NCBI RefSeq assembly: GCF_003258295.1 | Contig: NZ_QKYN01000077.1 | Span: forward strand, 1-64,000 | DNA length: 64,000 bases | From: Streptacidiphilus pinicola | GTDB taxonomy: Bacteria; Actinomycetota; Actinomycetes; Streptomycetales; Streptomycetaceae | Direction of reading: 5' to 3' | Part shown: in pieces, positions 44,373-52,139 of the stretch | How positions within the stretch are numbered: position 1 is the first letter of the stretch | Layout: the number at the start of each line of letters is the position of its first letter | Made by a program: the position numbers and the translations under genes | The notes under the pieces: generated by a model | Told to the model about the DNA's origin: nothing | Seen by the model: the letters and a program-made list of their open reading frames with translations, nothing else | The model's database searches: none

Positions 44373-45191
44373 ATGGAACTGTCCCTCATCACGGACGAGG
44401 TAAGTCAGGACCCGGAAGACGCGATCGGCCTGGCCCTCGCTCACGGCCTTCGGAAGGTCGCCGTGCGATCGGTCTGGGGTACGAACGTCGCCTTGCTCGA
44501 CCGACCCGCGGTCGACAGGCTGGCGAAGCTCTTCGCCCGCCGCGGCGTCGGGGTGTCCAGCATCATGTCCCCACTCTTCAAGTGCCACGCTCCTGGCGCG
44601 GATGAGTCGGGCCTCGTCGACCCGCACTTCATCGGGCTCCCACCTGTGTTCGAACAGCACGTCGCAGTCGCGGGATGGCTCGGCCAGATCGCGGATGCGG
44701 TCGCCGCTCCGCTGGTTCGCATCTTCACCTTCCTCGATCCATCGCCGGGCGGTCGGCCCTGCCGGCTCGGGGCGTCGGAGCTCGCCACCATGCGGGAGGC
44801 CGTGACCGACTGGCCCTACGGAGTGGAGCCCGTCATCGAGAACGAGTTCGTCTGCAGGGTGAAGACGCTCCCCGAACTCACGGCGTTCGGGCTACGGAGC
44901 GGTTGGCGCGCCGTCGCGGACCCGTGCAACGGCCTCCTCGCCGGCGACTCCGACGGCCTGGAGCACATGACCGCCGAACTGCTGACCGCGACTGCGGACG
45001 TGCACGTCAAGGACCGGTCCGGTGCGCGTTACGTCCCGGTGGGCGATGGCGAGCTGCCGTGGCAGCAGATCTTCGAGCGGCTGCGTCAGTTCGGGTACAG
45101 CGGCACCGTGACGCTGGAGTCGCATCTTCGCCGCGACCTCGACGGCGTCGAGGCGTCGCTGCGGGCTCTCACCCGGCTGGCCGCCTCGTGA
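44373..45191 (+). CDS. Sugar phosphate isomerase/epimerase-like TIM barrel
   Basis: 272 residues from ATG 44373. The pattern MELSLITDEVSQDPEDAI, VRIFTFLD, VIENEF, WRAVADPCNGL, ADVHVKDRSG and GYSGTVTLESHL matches the xylose-isomerase-like TIM-barrel family, whose metal ligands are the Glu of IENE, the Asp of ADPCN, the His of VHVKD and the Glu of TLESH. Such enzymes isomerise or epimerise sugars and inositols. The stop overlaps the next gene's start (GTGA). With the following Gfo/Idh/MocA enzyme it resembles an aminocyclitol- or sugar-modifying pair. Confidence 0.85.
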   Translation: MELSLITDEVSQDPEDAIGLALAHGLRKVAVRSVWGTNVALLDRPAVDRLAKLFARRGVGVSSIMSPLFKCHAPGADESGLVDPHFIGLPPVFEQHVAVAGWLGQIADAVAAPLVRIFTFLDPSPGGRPCRLGASELATMREAVTDWPYGVEPVIENEFVCRVKTLPELTAFGLRSGWRAVADPCNGLLAGDSDGLEHMTAELLTATADVHVKDRSGARYVPVGDGELPWQQIFERLRQFGYSGTVTLESHLRRDLDGVEASLRALTRLAAS

Positions 45192-46261
45192 GGCCGCTGG
45201 GACTGGCCGTGGTGGGCTGTGGTCGCTGGGGACAAAACCACGTCCGCGTGGCCGTCGGCGCGCCGAACGTGGCCCTCGTAGGCGTGGTGGACCCGGACCG
45301 CGCGCAGCGCCAACAGGTGGCGCGTGAACACGCGGTGACGGGTTGGTCTCACCTGGACCAGGCCCTGGAGGACCCGCGCGTCGAGGCCGTCGTGATCGCG
45401 ACGCCGGCCACCACGCACAGCGAACTGGTGGCGCGGGCTCTGGTTTCCGGTCGGCACGTGCTGGTCGAGAAGCCGGCGACGATGAGCGTCGCGGATGCGA
45501 CTGCTCTGGTCAGTGCCGCGGAAGAGCAGGGTGTCCAACTCTCGGCCGGGCATACGTTCCTCTACTCGCGGCCCGTCCGGAACGTGGCGGCCTGGCTGCG
45601 CGAGGGGGCGCCCAGCGCGCCGTGGCTGATCCGGAGCGAGCGGCTGGGCGGGCAGCGCCGCGGGGACTGCGGCGTGCTGTGGAACTTCGGTCCGCACGAC
45701 GTGTCGCTCCTGCTGCACCTGGTCGGTGACCCGGTGGTGGAGGTGGCCGCGCGAGGACATCGCTTCCCCGGAGGCGGTCACCTGGACACGGTGACGATCG
45801 ACGTGACCTTCTCCTCCGGAATGCGGGGCGAGGTCTACCTGGGCTGGCGGCACGCCGGGGCCAAGCGGTCGCTGCGGCTGCTCGGGGAGGACTGGGTGCT
45901 GCGGTACCGGCACGGACACCTCGACGGCGGGGACGTCATGCTCCTCGGCGGCCGCGGTGAGGGTCCCGCTGCGGACGCCGCGCTCACGGCGGGCTGCGAA
46001 CGCGACCGCCGCGGTGCGCTCGCCGGGTACGGCGAGCCGCTACGGGTGCAGTTGGAGGAGTTCGTGGCCGCCTGCCGTTCGGGGGTTCCCAGCCTCACGG
46101 GCCCGGATCACCTGCTGGCGGTCACCGCGGTCTTGGAGGCGGCCGAGTACTCCGCGGCTCTGGGCGGCCTTCCCTACCGCCTGGCGCCTTTCGCGCCTGC
46201 GCTCACGGCTCCCGTGTCGCCCCTGCCAGCCGTCCACGAGTTCGCGACGGAGGAGGTCTGA
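45188..46261 (+). CDS. Gfo/Idh/MocA-family oxidoreductase
   Basis: 357 residues from GTG 45188. It begins with a nucleotide-binding GLAVVGCGRWGQNH (GxGxxG), then VVDPD, VVIATPATTH and HVLVEKPATMS, with the family EKP motif, and a C-terminal beta domain with LWNFGPHDVSLLLHLVGDP carrying the active-site His. These enzymes oxidise or reduce sugars or cyclitols with NAD(P). The gene is translationally coupled to the TIM-barrel gene and followed after one base by the carbamoyltransferase. The longer upstream frame is antisense-free but overlaps the TIM barrel and is rejected. Confidence 0.9.
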   Translation: MRPLGLAVVGCGRWGQNHVRVAVGAPNVALVGVVDPDRAQRQQVAREHAVTGWSHLDQALEDPRVEAVVIATPATTHSELVARALVSGRHVLVEKPATMSVADATALVSAAEEQGVQLSAGHTFLYSRPVRNVAAWLREGAPSAPWLIRSERLGGQRRGDCGVLWNFGPHDVSLLLHLVGDPVVEVAARGHRFPGGGHLDTVTIDVTFSSGMRGEVYLGWRHAGAKRSLRLLGEDWVLRYRHGHLDGGDVMLLGGRGEGPAADAALTAGCERDRRGALAGYGEPLRVQLEEFVAACRSGVPSLTGPDHLLAVTAVLEAAEYSAALGGLPYRLAPFAPALTAPVSPLPAVHEFATEEV

Positions 46262-46262
46262 C

Positions 46263-47978
46263 GTGTCTTCATACGTCCTGGGTGTGAACCTTACGCGTAC
46301 CTCCACCGGCATCGGGCTGGACGACGGCGCGGCAGCCCTGCTCCGCGACGGCGTGCCCGTGGCGGCCATCGCCGAGGAGCGGCTGGTCCGGCGCAAGCAC
46401 AGCGGCGGAGTCAGGAAGGCCGTCGGCTACTGCCTGGTGGAGGCGGGCATCGAGATCGACGCGGTGGACGCCGTCGCGGTGAGCATCTGCTGCGAGCTGA
46501 CGCCCTCACCGCGCTGGGCTGCCTCGGCGCTTCGGCGTGAAGGCGTCCTGGTGCGTGACGACCAGGTCGTCGTCGTGCCCTCCCACCACCTTTCGCACGC
46601 GGCCAGTGCCTTCCTGCCCAGCCCGTTCCGCGAAGCCGTCACCGTGGTGGCGGACAACGAGGGCAACATCCTCGGCCCGCGGCTCCACAGCGACTACTGG
46701 CGCAACTCACTGGAACGAACGACCGTGTGGGACTGCTGCGACGACGGACGGCTGCGCCTGGAGCAGGTGGGGCGTCACGGAGACGGTCCGGACGAGCTGT
46801 CTCTGGGCTCGGCGTACGGCTACATCACGCGTTGGCTGGGCTTCCCCAGCTATCACGACGCCAGCCAGACCATGGCGCTGGCCGCGTACGGGACCGGCAA
46901 GTGGACCGACGCCGAGCTGTTCACCTGGCACGACGGACGCCTCAGATGCCGTATGCCGCAGCGCCACCGGGCCAAGACCGAAGCCGTCTCCGACTGGCTC
47001 CACGAGCAAGCGGGTGTCAGCGCTCCCCCGCGCACACCCGGGGCCGCGCTCGACGGGACGCACCACGAAGTGGCTGCTCTCGCCCAGGCGGCACTGGAGA
47101 ATGCTCTTCTCCGACTCATCGGCGACGCCGTCGAGCGGACGGGCCTGCGCTCGGTGTGCCTGGCTGGCGGGGTTGCACTGAACTGCGTCGCCAACCACCG
47201 GATCGCCCGCGAGCTCGACCTGGACGGTCTCTTCGTCCAGCCCGCGGCCTCGGACGTGGGCCAGGCGTTGGGCAACGCCCTCTGGGCCCACCGGCGGCTC
47301 GGTGGCGACGGGCGATGGACGATGGCCAGCAGCTCCCTGGGTCACACCTACACCACGGCGGAGATCGACGCCGCGCTCGCGCCGTGGAGCGACCAGGTCC
47401 GGGTCACCCGGCCCGAAGACCCCGTCGCCGATGCGGCGTCCCGGATCGCCGACGGGCAGGTTGTCGGCTGGTTCGACGGCGGCAGCGAGTACGGCATCAG
47501 GGCGCTGGGCCAGCGCAGCCTCCTCGCTGACCCGCGCCGCGCCGACACCAAACCGCGGCTGGACGCGGAGATCAAGAGGCGCGAGGCGTTCCGCCCCTAC
47601 GCCCCGAGCGTCACCGCGGGCGCGGCAGGCGACTGGTTCGACGTCCGCCCGGCGGAGACGGCTGCTGCTGGCCCGGCCACGTTCATGCTCCAGGCCGTCC
47701 CGGTCTTGCCGGATCGGCGCGCGCGCATCCCGGCCGTCGTCCACGCCGACGGCACGGCGCGCGTCCACGTGGTGCGACCTGAGATCCAACCGCGCTATCA
47801 CACGCTGATCGAGCGGTTCGCCGCCCTCACCGGTGTCCCGGTCCTGCTCAACACCTCGTTCAACGCGGCCGGGAACCCCATCGTCGAGAGCCCCGCCGAC
47901 GCTGTCGCGGAGTTCCTCACGCTCGGCCTCGACGCCCTGGTCTTCGACGACCGCGTCGTCACCCGCGCCGCGAACTGA
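46263..47978 (+). CDS. NodU/CmcH-type carbamoyltransferase
   Basis: 571 residues from GTG 46263, eight bases after GGAGGAGG. It shows VLGVNLTRTSTGIGLDDGAA ... AIAEERLVRRKHSGG, the His pair in PSHHLSHAASAFLPSPF, VVADNEGN, CLAGGVALNCVANHRIA, GSEYGIRALGQRSLLADPR, and LLNTSFN with PADAV in the YrdC-like end. The family adds a carbamoyl group from carbamoyl phosphate to hydroxyls of sugars or antibiotics. Its presence implies a carbamoylated small-molecule product. Confidence 0.92.
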   Translation: MSSYVLGVNLTRTSTGIGLDDGAAALLRDGVPVAAIAEERLVRRKHSGGVRKAVGYCLVEAGIEIDAVDAVAVSICCELTPSPRWAASALRREGVLVRDDQVVVVPSHHLSHAASAFLPSPFREAVTVVADNEGNILGPRLHSDYWRNSLERTTVWDCCDDGRLRLEQVGRHGDGPDELSLGSAYGYITRWLGFPSYHDASQTMALAAYGTGKWTDAELFTWHDGRLRCRMPQRHRAKTEAVSDWLHEQAGVSAPPRTPGAALDGTHHEVAALAQAALENALLRLIGDAVERTGLRSVCLAGGVALNCVANHRIARELDLDGLFVQPAASDVGQALGNALWAHRRLGGDGRWTMASSSLGHTYTTAEIDAALAPWSDQVRVTRPEDPVADAASRIADGQVVGWFDGGSEYGIRALGQRSLLADPRRADTKPRLDAEIKRREAFRPYAPSVTAGAAGDWFDVRPAETAAAGPATFMLQAVPVLPDRRARIPAVVHADGTARVHVVRPEIQPRYHTLIERFAALTGVPVLLNTSFNAAGNPIVESPADAVAEFLTLGLDALVFDDRVVTRAAN

Positions 47979-48032
47979 CCGGCGCCAGTCCGGCACCGGG
48001 CGCCCACTCCCCATGACAAGGAGCGCAAAGCG

Positions 48033-49733
48033 ATGACCGAGTCCTTCTCCCCTCACTCCGTCCACGACGGGGGCTGCGGTTCCTGCGGTCCCCGTCCCGC
48101 GGGCGGCAGCACCCCGGTGCTACTGCCCCTGCCGAGGCCGCGGCGAGCGGGCGCCGAATCCGGTGACTCGCGCGACGGCCTGCCCGCACTCGCCGCCGGG
48201 GCGGACGCGGTCCTGACGGCGGTCCACGCCAACGCCGAGGCCCTCCCGGCGGTGGCACCGCGTGAAGACGGCCCGCAACTGGAGTCCAACACACAGCTGA
48301 TCGACCTCGGCGACGGCGCCTGGTGCCTCAACCACGCGCTGCGCCAGCAGCAGGTCTTCGGCGGAAGGTTACTTCGCGACGCCGTCGAGGACCTGCGGGC
48401 CGGACGAACCCCGTCGGCATCAGACCTGATGGCGAGGCTCGTCGCGGAGGGCTTCGTCGTGGACGCCGGGGGAGAGCCCGAGGCGTTCCACCGCCGGCTG
48501 ATGGCTCAGGAGGACTCCAAGGAGGAGACCGAGCCGTCGTTTACGCTCCTGCGCATCCTGCTGACCGACGTCTGCAACCTCTCCTGCCAGTACTGCAAGG
48601 TCATCCCCAACGTGCTCGCCCCGCAGGCCGAGCCGACCGACGCCGACCGCCTCACCGAGACCATCGCGTTCTTCTTCGCCCACTCCGACCCCGCCCGCCC
48701 GAAGATCATCCACATCACGGGCGGCGAACCGACGCTGTTCTTCCATCAGGTCCAGCACGTCGTGACCACCGCCGAGCGGCTGGCCCGCCCGGGCGAGAAC
48801 TTCTGGTTCGTCATCGGCACGAACGCGGTCCTCATCCGCGGACGGCACGCGGCCTTCCTGGCAGAGCACGACGTCAAGTGCATCGTCTCCATGGACGGCC
48901 CCGCCGAGATCCACGACCAACTGCGCCGCAACCACGGAGGTCACGGCTCCTGGCGGATGGTCGACGCCGGTGTCCGACAGCTCCAGCGCGCCGGCGCGGA
49001 GGTGTCCTTGTCCATGGTCCTGGGACAGCACAACCTCGACCGGGCCGAGGAGATCATCGCCTGGTTCCTCGACACCTACCAGCCCACCGGTCTCGGCGTG
49101 AACTTCATGAAGCCACCCACTCCCGAGCAGCAGGACTACGCCCAGCTCATCGACCCCGACCGCTACGCCGACCGCATGTACGCGATCCACCAGGCCTTCC
49201 GCGACCGAGGCCTGTTCCTGGAGCTCGTCCACCGCAAGCTGCAGCCCTTCGTCGAACGCCGGTACCGCTTCCACGACTGCGGCGCGGCCGGCGGGACCAA
49301 CCTCAACGTCGACGCGAAGGGCAACGTCGGCCCGTGCAAGAGCTTCCTGGTCATGGACAAGCTCGCACTGCGCACCCTGGACATCGACGCATACCGGGAC
49401 ACCGTGGTCACTCGCTGGCGGAAGCGCTCTCCCATCTACTACCAGCACTGCGAGGGGTGCGCGGCCAGGGGGATGTGCGGCAACGGATGTGCGTACGACG
49501 CCCTGGTGCACAGCGGGGACGAGATGGCCATCGACGTGCGCAGCTGCCACTACACTCAGCGCTTCAACCAGCTCTTCGTGCGGGACCTTTTCGACCAGGT
49601 GCGCCCGCCCGGTCCCGTTCCCGCGAACTGGTGGCACGTTCCCACCGCCGAGGAGCGGCACCTGCTGCTCGGCGCGGTCGCCGCCCGTCCGCGCACCCTT
49701 TCGTACTCCATCGGCCACCAGACGCTCGACTGA
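48033..49733 (+). CDS. Radical SAM / SPASM-domain protein with N-terminal PqqD-like region
   Basis: 566 residues from ATG 48033, preceded by AAGGAG. Residues 80-155 look like a PqqD-type winged helix (NTQLIDLGDGAWCLNHALRQ ... LVAEGFVVDAGG) that usually binds peptides. The radical SAM CxxxCxxC is CNLSCQYC (181-188), followed by HITGGEPTLFF. The C-terminal SPASM-like cluster has GTNLNVDAKGNVGPC and CEGCAARGMCGNGC. It also has a short Cys pair (GGCGSCG) near the N-terminus. SPASM enzymes modify peptides or similar substrates. No short precursor gene is seen next to it, so the substrate may be a non-peptide or carrier-bound group. Confidence 0.9.
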   Translation: MTESFSPHSVHDGGCGSCGPRPAGGSTPVLLPLPRPRRAGAESGDSRDGLPALAAGADAVLTAVHANAEALPAVAPREDGPQLESNTQLIDLGDGAWCLNHALRQQQVFGGRLLRDAVEDLRAGRTPSASDLMARLVAEGFVVDAGGEPEAFHRRLMAQEDSKEETEPSFTLLRILLTDVCNLSCQYCKVIPNVLAPQAEPTDADRLTETIAFFFAHSDPARPKIIHITGGEPTLFFHQVQHVVTTAERLARPGENFWFVIGTNAVLIRGRHAAFLAEHDVKCIVSMDGPAEIHDQLRRNHGGHGSWRMVDAGVRQLQRAGAEVSLSMVLGQHNLDRAEEIIAWFLDTYQPTGLGVNFMKPPTPEQQDYAQLIDPDRYADRMYAIHQAFRDRGLFLELVHRKLQPFVERRYRFHDCGAAGGTNLNVDAKGNVGPCKSFLVMDKLALRTLDIDAYRDTVVTRWRKRSPIYYQHCEGCAARGMCGNGCAYDALVHSGDEMAIDVRSCHYTQRFNQLFVRDLFDQVRPPGPVPANWWHVPTAEERHLLLGAVAARPRTLSYSIGHQTLD

Positions 49734-49743
49734 GGGGCCGTCC

Positions 49744-51285
49744 ATGACCACCATCACTGCTTCGCCTGACTCCGTGCGTCTTCGCGACGCCGCTGCGGAC
49801 GCCTTCCAGCTGCATGTTCTCCCCGCGATCCGCACCTCCCTCCCGGGCGTGGAGGACCTGCTGACCGCGACGGTCACCTCGTCCGTCGCCTACGGCGCCG
49901 CCGACGAGCACTCCGACCTCGACGTGTTCCTGGTTTTCCGGCGCGAACGGGACTATCGCGCACACGCCGCGGCCCTTGGAGCCCTCATCGACGGCCTCAG
50001 CCTCGACGAGCTCTACGGGCCCATCTGCGACAAGGGCATGCGCTTCGAGATCGAGAGTCTCCCCCGGGCCGACCTCTCACGCCTCTACCACCACCCCGAG
50101 AACCCGGATCACTGGCACCAGCAGAGCGAGTGGCTGCTCGCCTGGTTCCTGGACTCCTGGCCCCTGCACGACCCTGGGGGCGTCCACGCGCGCATGCGCC
50201 GGCTCGCCGGGACGTGGCCGCCGGCCGTCCTGGCGGCGCGCCAGGACGAAGCGTGGACCCGGGTCACCACCTGGACGGCGACGGCCCTGCGGCTGCTGCA
50301 CGACGAGGGCACCACCTATCCGGCCGTCCGCGCCGCGTTCCGCGCGGCAACCGTCGGTCTGGAGGCGGCGTACCTGTGTGCGGGGCGCTTCGCCCCTCAT
50401 CCCAAGTGGCGTGAGTCTTACGCCCGCCGGCACCTCGCGCACTCACCGGACGCCTGTCGCGTGCTCGCCTCCCAGCAGCAGCTCGCCGAGGTCCTCGCGC
50501 ACCCGCCCTATCGGTCGGAGGACCTCGCCGAAGCGCTCGAAGAGCACCAGGACAGGCAGAAGCCGCCGGGCGACGGGCAGGAGCCCTGCCTCGACTGGCA
50601 CGGGCCGTTGACCGCTGCGTCGGATACCTTCGCCGACAGGCACGGCCGTATCCACCTGCTGCGCCGGCGCGCGCCCGGCGCCCTGGTCCTCGGCGCCGCC
50701 CGCGCCGCGGCGCACGCGGGCGAGACCGTCTATCTCGCGGGCGAGACCGGATACGACCTTCTCCTGTCGCAGCGTCCCGGCTACGACCACTCCATGCGGG
50801 TGTCCGAGCCGCTGCGCTGGCTGCACGCGCACGGCCTCAGGGGCGACCCGGCCGGGGACACGTCGGCCACGGAGAACCTTCGCTGGAGGTACCTGAACTT
50901 CGTGCTGTGGCGCAAGCTCCGCGTGGTCGACAAGACCCGGCGCCGCGGCCTTCACTTCACCTGCCGCTGGTACCAACTGCAGGTCGTCGACCACCTGCTG
51001 GAGGCCGAGACCCTCCTGGCCGGAACGCACGCACCGCCCCTGCACCGCCTCACCAGAGCGCCCCGTGGCTTCACCCGGCCGCCCCTCGCCGGCCTGCTGG
51101 ATGAAGCCCGCGCGGACACCGGCCTCTCCGACGTCGGCGCGTTCCTGTCCCAGGGCTGGCGAGACCTCGCCGGAGTGCAGGACCGCCTGGTCCGGCACCG
51201 CCTGCTCGACCCGCGCGACGTCACGGATCCCCTGGCGGGCCAGTGGGACGTCCAGTACTGGAAGTACGAGAACCTCTTCAGCTGA
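49744..51285 (+). CDS. Nucleotidyltransferase-domain protein
   Basis: 513 residues from ATG 49744, behind GAGGGG. The N-terminal TVTSSVAYGAADEHSDLDVFLVF (44-66) is the minimal nucleotidyltransferase motif (G-S/x-x-Y-G-x-x-D-x-x-S-D-x-D), with Asp58 and Asp60. The rest is helical and not recognised. Enzymes of this fold adenylate or otherwise nucleotidylate small molecules, including aminoglycosides, so either biosynthetic activation or self-protection is possible. It lies within the tight rightward operon, 11 bases after the radical SAM gene. Confidence 0.75.
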   Translation: MTTITASPDSVRLRDAAADAFQLHVLPAIRTSLPGVEDLLTATVTSSVAYGAADEHSDLDVFLVFRRERDYRAHAAALGALIDGLSLDELYGPICDKGMRFEIESLPRADLSRLYHHPENPDHWHQQSEWLLAWFLDSWPLHDPGGVHARMRRLAGTWPPAVLAARQDEAWTRVTTWTATALRLLHDEGTTYPAVRAAFRAATVGLEAAYLCAGRFAPHPKWRESYARRHLAHSPDACRVLASQQQLAEVLAHPPYRSEDLAEALEEHQDRQKPPGDGQEPCLDWHGPLTAASDTFADRHGRIHLLRRRAPGALVLGAARAAAHAGETVYLAGETGYDLLLSQRPGYDHSMRVSEPLRWLHAHGLRGDPAGDTSATENLRWRYLNFVLWRKLRVVDKTRRRGLHFTCRWYQLQVVDHLLEAETLLAGTHAPPLHRLTRAPRGFTRPPLAGLLDEARADTGLSDVGAFLSQGWRDLAGVQDRLVRHRLLDPRDVTDPLAGQWDVQYWKYENLFS

Positions 51286-51301
51286 AGCCGGAGCCACCAC
51301 G

Positions 51302-52129
51302 ATGTCCCGACTCGCCCTCCTGGGCTCAGCCACCGGTGGAGCCCTCTCGCCCGTCCTTCACCGGTCCGCCTATCACGCACTCGGCCTGCCCTGGACCTAC
51401 GAGGCGATCGACTGCGCGCCCAGCCAGCTCGGCCGTCGGCTTGACGAATGCCGCGCCGGAGAATGGGCCGGATTCTCGCTGACCATGCCGCTCAAGCAGG
51501 CGGTCGTCCCGCTGCTGGACGAGATCGGCGACACCGCCCGGCAGACGGGCACGGTCAACTGCGTCAGCGCCCGGGATGGCCGCCTCCTCGGCGACAACAC
51601 CGACGTTCACGGCATGACCGCCGCTCTGAGCCAGGTCCTGCCCTCCGCCGAGGACGTCGTCGTCCTCGGCGGCGGCGCAACAGCGTGCTCGGCGCTCGCA
51701 GCCGCGCATCGCTTCGGCGCGAAGGCGGCCACCCTGCTACTGCGGAGCCCCGACCGCGCGCCCATCGTGCGGGAGATCGCACGCCGGGTCGGGATGCGCC
51801 TTCGTGTCCGCCCCTGGACCGAGGCCCGTGAACATCTCGACGCGCCATTGGTCGTCTCCACCGTGCCGCCCGGCGCGGCAGACGTCCTTGCGACGGGCTG
51901 GCGGCCCGGGGCTGGCGTGCTGCTGGACGTGGTCTACCGGCCCTGGCCCACCCCACTCGCCGCCGCCGCGCAGCCCGCCGGACGGACCGTCGTCGGCGGA
52001 CTCGCCATGCTCGTGCACCAGGCCGCCCGGCAGGTCGAGCTGCAGACCGGATGCGAGCGGGCACCGCTCCAGGCGATGTTCGCGGCCGTTGATGAGATCG
52101 CGAGTGACGTTACGTCAATCAGTCAATAG
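51302..52129 (+). CDS. Shikimate dehydrogenase family protein
   Basis: 275 residues from ATG 51302. It has LLGSATGGALSPVLHRSAYHALGLP (substrate-binding region, residues 6-30), FSLTMPLKQAVVP with the catalytic Lys, TVNCV, LLGDNTDVHGM with the catalytic Asp, VLGGGATACSALAA as the NADP-binding loop, and a C-terminal QTG. It is of normal family length. In a biosynthetic cluster it is more likely to reduce a shikimate- or cyclitol-like intermediate than to serve aromatic amino acid synthesis. Its stop is two bases from the ribosome site of the next gene. Confidence 0.88.
   Translation: MSRLALLGSATGGALSPVLHRSAYHALGLPWTYEAIDCAPSQLGRRLDECRAGEWAGFSLTMPLKQAVVPLLDEIGDTARQTGTVNCVSARDGRLLGDNTDVHGMTAALSQVLPSAEDVVVLGGGATACSALAAAHRFGAKAATLLLRSPDRAPIVREIARRVGMRLRVRPWTEAREHLDAPLVVSTVPPGAADVLATGWRPGAGVLLDVVYRPWPTPLAAAAQPAGRTVVGGLAMLVHQAARQVELQTGCERAPLQAMFAAVDEIASDVTSISQ
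52105..52117. promoter_or_regulatory. TGACGT-T-ACGTCA palindrome near the end of the dehydrogenase gene
   Basis: A perfect six-base palindrome around a single T, 12 bases before the dehydrogenase stop and 23 bases before the serS start. It shares TGACG/CGTCA half-sites with the inverted repeat at 44,320. It could be an operator for separate serS control; otherwise it is chance. Confidence 0.35.
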
Positions 52130-52139
52130 GAGTGGATCA

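Noticed and set aside
44675-45187. N-terminal extension of the Gfo/Idh/MocA gene
   Set aside because: It overlaps the TIM-barrel coding region in another frame and is composed of Arg/Ala-rich filler; the GTG at 45,188 with GTGA overlap is better.
48033-49733. The radical SAM/SPASM enzyme as the missing FxsB partner of the HExxH/FxsA-like pair
   Set aside because: It lies about 45 kb away inside a different operon with its own regulator, and beyond the attachment junction, so functional pairing is not supported.
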